Source: JAILEN01 sp036723975
Lineage (GTDB): Bacteria; Bacillota; Clostridia; Lachnospirales; Lachnospiraceae
Direction: 5' to 3'
NCBI GenBank assembly: GCA_036723975.1
Contig: DAIMGJ010000005.1
Location: forward strand, 62,001 to 126,000
Length of the DNA stretch: 64,000 nucleotides
Numbering within the stretch: position 1 is the first letter of the stretch; each line of letters opens with the position of its first letter. This document shows positions 61,901-64,000 of the stretch, one piece after another. Below the pieces are notes generated by a model that saw only the letters and a list, made by a program, of their open reading frames with translations, ran no database searches and had not been told where the DNA came from. The translations under genes and the position numbers were made by a program.

Positions 61901-63182
61901 TCGTCGTAAGGTGGTTCGCGAAATAAAGCCTGCAAATTACAATCGTGTCATCTTTACGAAGGAGATGAAGAAAAACTACACCATTCTTTGTCCCGAAATG
62001 TCACCGATTCACTTTGAACTTTTGGCTCCGGCCTTTAACGCTGCAGGTTATAACTTAATCGTACCGGAAATCCCCGCAAGAGAATGTGTGGATGTGGGAT
62101 TAAAATTCGTAAACAACGACGCCTGCTACCCTTCGCTAATTGTTGTAGGACAGTTAATGGCAGCCGTAAAGAGTGGGGAATATGATATGTCAAAAACCGC
62201 CATTTTGATTTCTCAGACCGGTGGCGGATGTCGTGCATCAAACTACATCGGATTTATCCGTCGAGCATTAAACAAAGCCGGCTATCCGGATGTACCTGTT
62301 ATTTCCATTAATATGGTAGGTTTGGAAAAGAACCCGGGATTTACATTTACTCCAAAGCTGTTACAGCATGGTTTGTATGCGTTAATCTTCGGTGATATCT
62401 TTATGCGTTGCTTGTATCATACCAGACCTTATGAGTTGGTGGAAGGCAGTGCCAATGCCTTGCATGAAAAGTGGAAGAAAAAGGTTTTGGAATTTGTCAC
62501 ATCCGATCATATGCTTTCTCACAGAAAGTACAAAAAGATGTGTCGTGAAATCATTCATGATTTTGATACTCTTCCACTTCGTGATGTGAAAAAACCTCGC
62601 GTCGGTGTCGTAGGCGAAATCTTAGTTAAATTCCTTCCGGCAGCCAACAATTACCTGGTTGATTTGCTGGAATCCGAAGGTGCAGAGGCGGTGGTTCCGG
62701 ATTTAACGGACTTCTTACTCTACTGCTGCTACAACGCAAACTTCAGGACAGAAAACCTCGGAAATTCCAAGAAGTCACAGCGTATGAATAACATGCTGAT
62801 TAACTTCTTTGAATGGTTAAGAAAAGAGGCGCGACATGCCTTTGAGGAATCCGAGAGATTTACCCCTCCGGCTCATATCGAAGACTTGGCCAAAAAAGCC
62901 GAGCCGATTGTTTCCATGGGAAACCAGACCGGCGAGGGTTGGTTCTTAACCGGAGAAATGTTGGAGTTGATTGCAGACGGTGCTTCCAACATCGTCTGCA
63001 TCCAGCCATTTGGATGTTTACCAAACCACGTAGTTGGTAAGGGTGTTATCAAAAAGCTTCGCCATGAGAATCCAACCGCAAACATCGTAGCCATCGATTA
63101 CGATCCGGGTGCTTCCGAAGTAAACCAGTTAAACCGAATCAAACTTATGCTGTCAACAGCGATGAAGAATTTAAATAAGTAA
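58941..63182 (+). CDS. 2-hydroxyacyl-CoA dehydratase activase-like fusion protein
   Basis: A 1413-residue protein with two tandem BadF/BcrA-type ASKHA ATPase domains. The first begins VGIDIGSTTVKVAFL (residue 8) and has ICAGGTGSFIDQMA (C127); the second begins LGIDAGSTTTKVALVGEDG near 324 and has EACSSGCGSFIETFA. In HgdC-type activators such Cys residues hold a 4Fe-4S cluster that passes electrons to the dehydratase. A Cys-rich element (RCQGCNNHCLLTI) follows, then a DUF2229 region (about 680-880) and a C-terminal part related to the dehydratase subunits. Long fusions of this type are common in Clostridia, but their physiological substrate is not established. Strongly expressed looking codon use, own promoter, single gene. 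Confidence 0.9.
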   Translation: MNNTFYKVGIDIGSTTVKVAFLDENDNLIFSDYKRHFANIRETLKGLMEDAYKITGDACVYPVITGSGGLTLAKHLDIPFTQEVIAVSTALTHYAPQTDVAIELGGEDAKIIYFENGNVEQRMNGICAGGTGSFIDQMASLIQTDASGLNEYAKGYQSIYPIAARCGVFAKTDIQPLINEGATREDLSASILQAVVNQTISGLACGKPIRGHVAFLGGPLHFLDQLRETFVRTLKLDDEHTIIPNNSHLFAAIGSALNYKEDQSQDLSAILEKLSGELHMEFEVARMEPLFEDEKAYEEFSARHNGNHVKTGEISTYSGNCYLGIDAGSTTTKVALVGEDGSLLYSFYDNNNGSPLMTSIRAMKEINEKLPKDAHIVHSCSTGYGEALLKSAFQLDDGEVETVAHYYAAAFFDPEVDCILDIGGQDMKCIKIKDNTVDSVQLNEACSSGCGSFIETFAKSLNYSVRDFAKEALFAKHPIDLGTRCTVFMNSKVKQAQKEGASVADISSGLAYSVIKNALFKVIKLSDAKDLGNHVVVQGGTFYNDAVLRSFEKISGVKAIRPDIAGIMGAFGAALIAKERYEDNPTSTMLSMDEILNLTFETSLTRCQGCNNHCLLTINDFGNDRKFITGNRCERGLGKEKNKENIPNLYDFKYKRLFKYKSIPADEAPRGVIGIPRVLNLYENYPYWAVFFKELGFSVKLSPRSTRAVYELGIESIPSESECYPAKLAHGHVQWLINNGVETIFYPCIPYERNEFKDSNNHYNCPIVTSYAENIKNNVDEITSGKIRFLNPFLAFSTEKILSDQLVKVFDKEFSISEGEVRAAAKKAWAEQESFRNEMMAKGEEVLNYLKETGRRGIVLCGRPYHVDPEINHGIPELITSYGMAVLTEDSISHLGELERPLIVMDQWMFHSRMYSAANYVKKTENLDVIQLNSFGCGLDAVTTDCVSDILTGSGKIYTCLKIDEVNNLGAARIRIRSLLAAIRVRDRRKVVREIKPANYNRVIFTKEMKKNYTILCPEMSPIHFELLAPAFNAAGYNLIVPEIPARECVDVGLKFVNNDACYPSLIVVGQLMAAVKSGEYDMSKTAILISQTGGGCRASNYIGFIRRALNKAGYPDVPVISINMVGLEKNPGFTFTPKLLQHGLYALIFGDIFMRCLYHTRPYELVEGSANALHEKWKKKVLEFVTSDHMLSHRKYKKMCREIIHDFDTLPLRDVKKPRVGVVGEILVKFLPAANNYLVDLLESEGAEAVVPDLTDFLLYCCYNANFRTENLGNSKKSQRMNNMLINFFEWLRKEARHAFEESERFTPPAHIEDLAKKAEPIVSMGNQTGEGWFLTGEMLELIADGASNIVCIQPFGCLPNHVVGKGVIKKLRHENPTANIVAIDYDPGASEVNQLNRIKLMLSTAMKNLNK

Positions 63183-63183
63183 T

Positions 63184-63258
63184 AAAAAAATCGTAGAATA
63201 CTTTTGCCGGGGGAGCGCCAAAAAAGCGCCCTACACAAAAAGATTCTACGATTTTTTA
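63184..63258. terminator. Bidirectional terminator between convergent genes
   Basis: A 15-bp perfect outer stem (AAAAAATCGTAGAAT at 63185-63199 with ATTCTACGATTTTTT at 63243-63257) encloses a 43-base loop with GC-rich inner pairing possibilities. An A-run on the left and a T-run on the right allow termination on both strands, for the activase-like gene and the convergent substrate-binding protein gene. Confidence 0.85.
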
Positions 63259-63296
63259 ATATAATCTTTATTCCTCTGCTGTTCAAAGCGGAGCAT

Positions 63297-64000
63297 TTAG
63301 TTTAAATACTTTGCTACGGAGGCGTCGTTTGCGTAGACGTCGTTTACGCAGTCCTCCACATCAAGTTTCTTTTGCACAATGTCAGTTTCATACAGCCAAT
63401 CCGCTGTTTTTTGAAAATCTTCAATATCATCTTCAGTAATCGCTACGGGGTAGCAAATATCCTCTAATATGGTCTCTATCATAGATGCATCCAGTCCGTA
63501 CTTATCTGCATAGGCTTCTGCATACGCACGACGGTTATTCGACACTTCCTGCACCGCTCTTGCATACTGCTGGAAGAAAATCTGTACAATGTCCGGATTC
63601 ATTTCAACATACTCCATGTTTCCGAATACCAGATTTTCACATTTGTATACACCGGTTCCGTCTGCAAGAACCTTTCCGACATTCCGCGCCTCAGCTTTTG
63701 CCAACGTAGGCTGCCATGTAACTACAGCATCAACCTTACCGGAGGAAAGCGCATCAAGCTGGTCGGCCAAGTCAATATCTACAAGATTTAAATCATCCGC
63801 AGGGATACCTTCCTCTTTCAAAAGGCGGGAGAAATAATCCTGTGCAATAGAACCGACCACCAGGCCCACGCGTTTTCCTTTTAAACCCGATACGGAAGAA
63901 ATTGAAGAACTGTTTGGTATCAACACTGCCTCCGTTTTTTCCCCGTTATAGGCAACACCTAAAATGTAAAGATGCTGGCCATTGGCAACTCCTGTGATGG
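63297..64000 (-). CDS. ABC transporter substrate-binding protein, NMT1/SsuA-like, 5' end cut off
   Basis: The reading frame stays open from the stop at 63297 to the right window edge (about 234 codons), so the N-terminus and signal peptide are missing; an internal GTG at 63926 is not the real start. The visible part has ITGVANGQHLYILGVAYNGE, LKGKRVGLVVGSIAQDYFSR and DQLDALSSGKVDAVVTWQPT, the pattern of periplasmic-type binding proteins for thiamine precursors, sulfonates or nitrate (NMT1/THI5-like, SsuA/TauA). The ligand cannot be told. Partner permease and ATPase genes would lie outside the window. Confidence 0.85.
   Translation of the reverse strand, partial: ITGVANGQHLYILGVAYNGEKTEAVLIPNSSSISSVSGLKGKRVGLVVGSIAQDYFSRLLKEEGIPADDLNLVDIDLADQLDALSSGKVDAVVTWQPTLAKAEARNVGKVLADGTGVYKCENLVFGNMEYVEMNPDIVQIFFQQYARAVQEVSNNRRAYAEAYADKYGLDASMIETILEDICYPVAITEDDIEDFQKTADWLYETDIVQKKLDVEDCVNDVYANDASVAKYLN

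Overview
The window looks like chromosomal DNA of a low-to-mid GC monoderm bacterium of the class Clostridia, probably Lachnospiraceae. This is inferred from strong AGGAGG-type ribosome binding sites, sigma-A promoters, a long fused 2-hydroxyacyl-CoA dehydratase activase-like gene, a DUF2225 gene and the style of the signal peptides; no rRNA or marker gene fixes the species. Nearly all genes lie on the minus strand and are transcribed from high to low coordinates. Only the activase-like gene at 58941-63182 is on the plus strand. | Right flank (about 55.2-64 kb): housekeeping genes. A rhomboid-fold membrane protein, glnS and a DUF2225 gene form one operon. The activase-like gene is divergent, and a truncated ABC substrate-binding protein lies beyond a convergent terminator. 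| Island (1-55.1 kb): a contractile injection system (CIS) cluster. Reading in the direction of transcription: (a) 55.1-48.6 kb has its own sigma-A promoter and encodes a protein with a C-terminal R-ST-ExE ADP-ribosyltransferase-like domain (candidate effector), a small Cys-rich protein, a tandem GNAT protein, the CIS-type AAA+ ATPase and two small surface proteins. (b) 48.6-46.6 kb encodes a response regulator with a SARP-like output domain, a lipoprotein and a soluble LytS-type histidine kinase. (c) 46.5-40.1 kb encodes a CIS-associated protein with a YFNNKRR...GVVCGL N-terminus, a membrane pseudokinase, a membrane protein with a degenerate cyclase domain, and a membrane MORN-repeat protein. 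(d) 40.1-27.4 kb encodes a TolC-like exported coiled-coil protein, a large exported protein, an RsbW-like ATPase, a MATE transporter fused to a second RsbW-like domain, a GNAT protein and a Cache-HAMP-PP2C phosphatase. (e) 27.0-20.4 kb is a 2192-residue exported coiled-coil protein, paralogous at both ends to the large protein in (d). (f) 20.4 kb to the left edge is the particle itself: DUF4255 cap, a conserved unknown, DUF4280 PAAR-like tip, sheath, tube, assembly-chaperone-like protein, DUF6760, gp19-like protein with C-terminal repeats, a long helical tape-measure candidate, two CIS_tube proteins, gpD-like hub, gpV-like spike, gp25, two baseplate J-type proteins, a P2 gpI-like protein and a helical protein running off the window. 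| The four blocks (c), (d), (e) and (f) each begin with the same promoter architecture: GTTGCGC-N4-GTTACGT followed 9 bases later by an extended -10 (TGnTAnnnT). Heptamer direct repeats with an 11-bp period just upstream of -10 are the known binding arrangement of SARP regulators, and the cluster encodes a SARP-like response regulator. I infer that one two-component system switches on particle, envelope proteins and signalling module together, while the ADP-ribosyltransferase/ATPase operon is driven separately. | I see no capsid, portal, terminase, integrase, holin or lysin genes, no TssJLM, no tRNA or rRNA gene and no CRISPR array.
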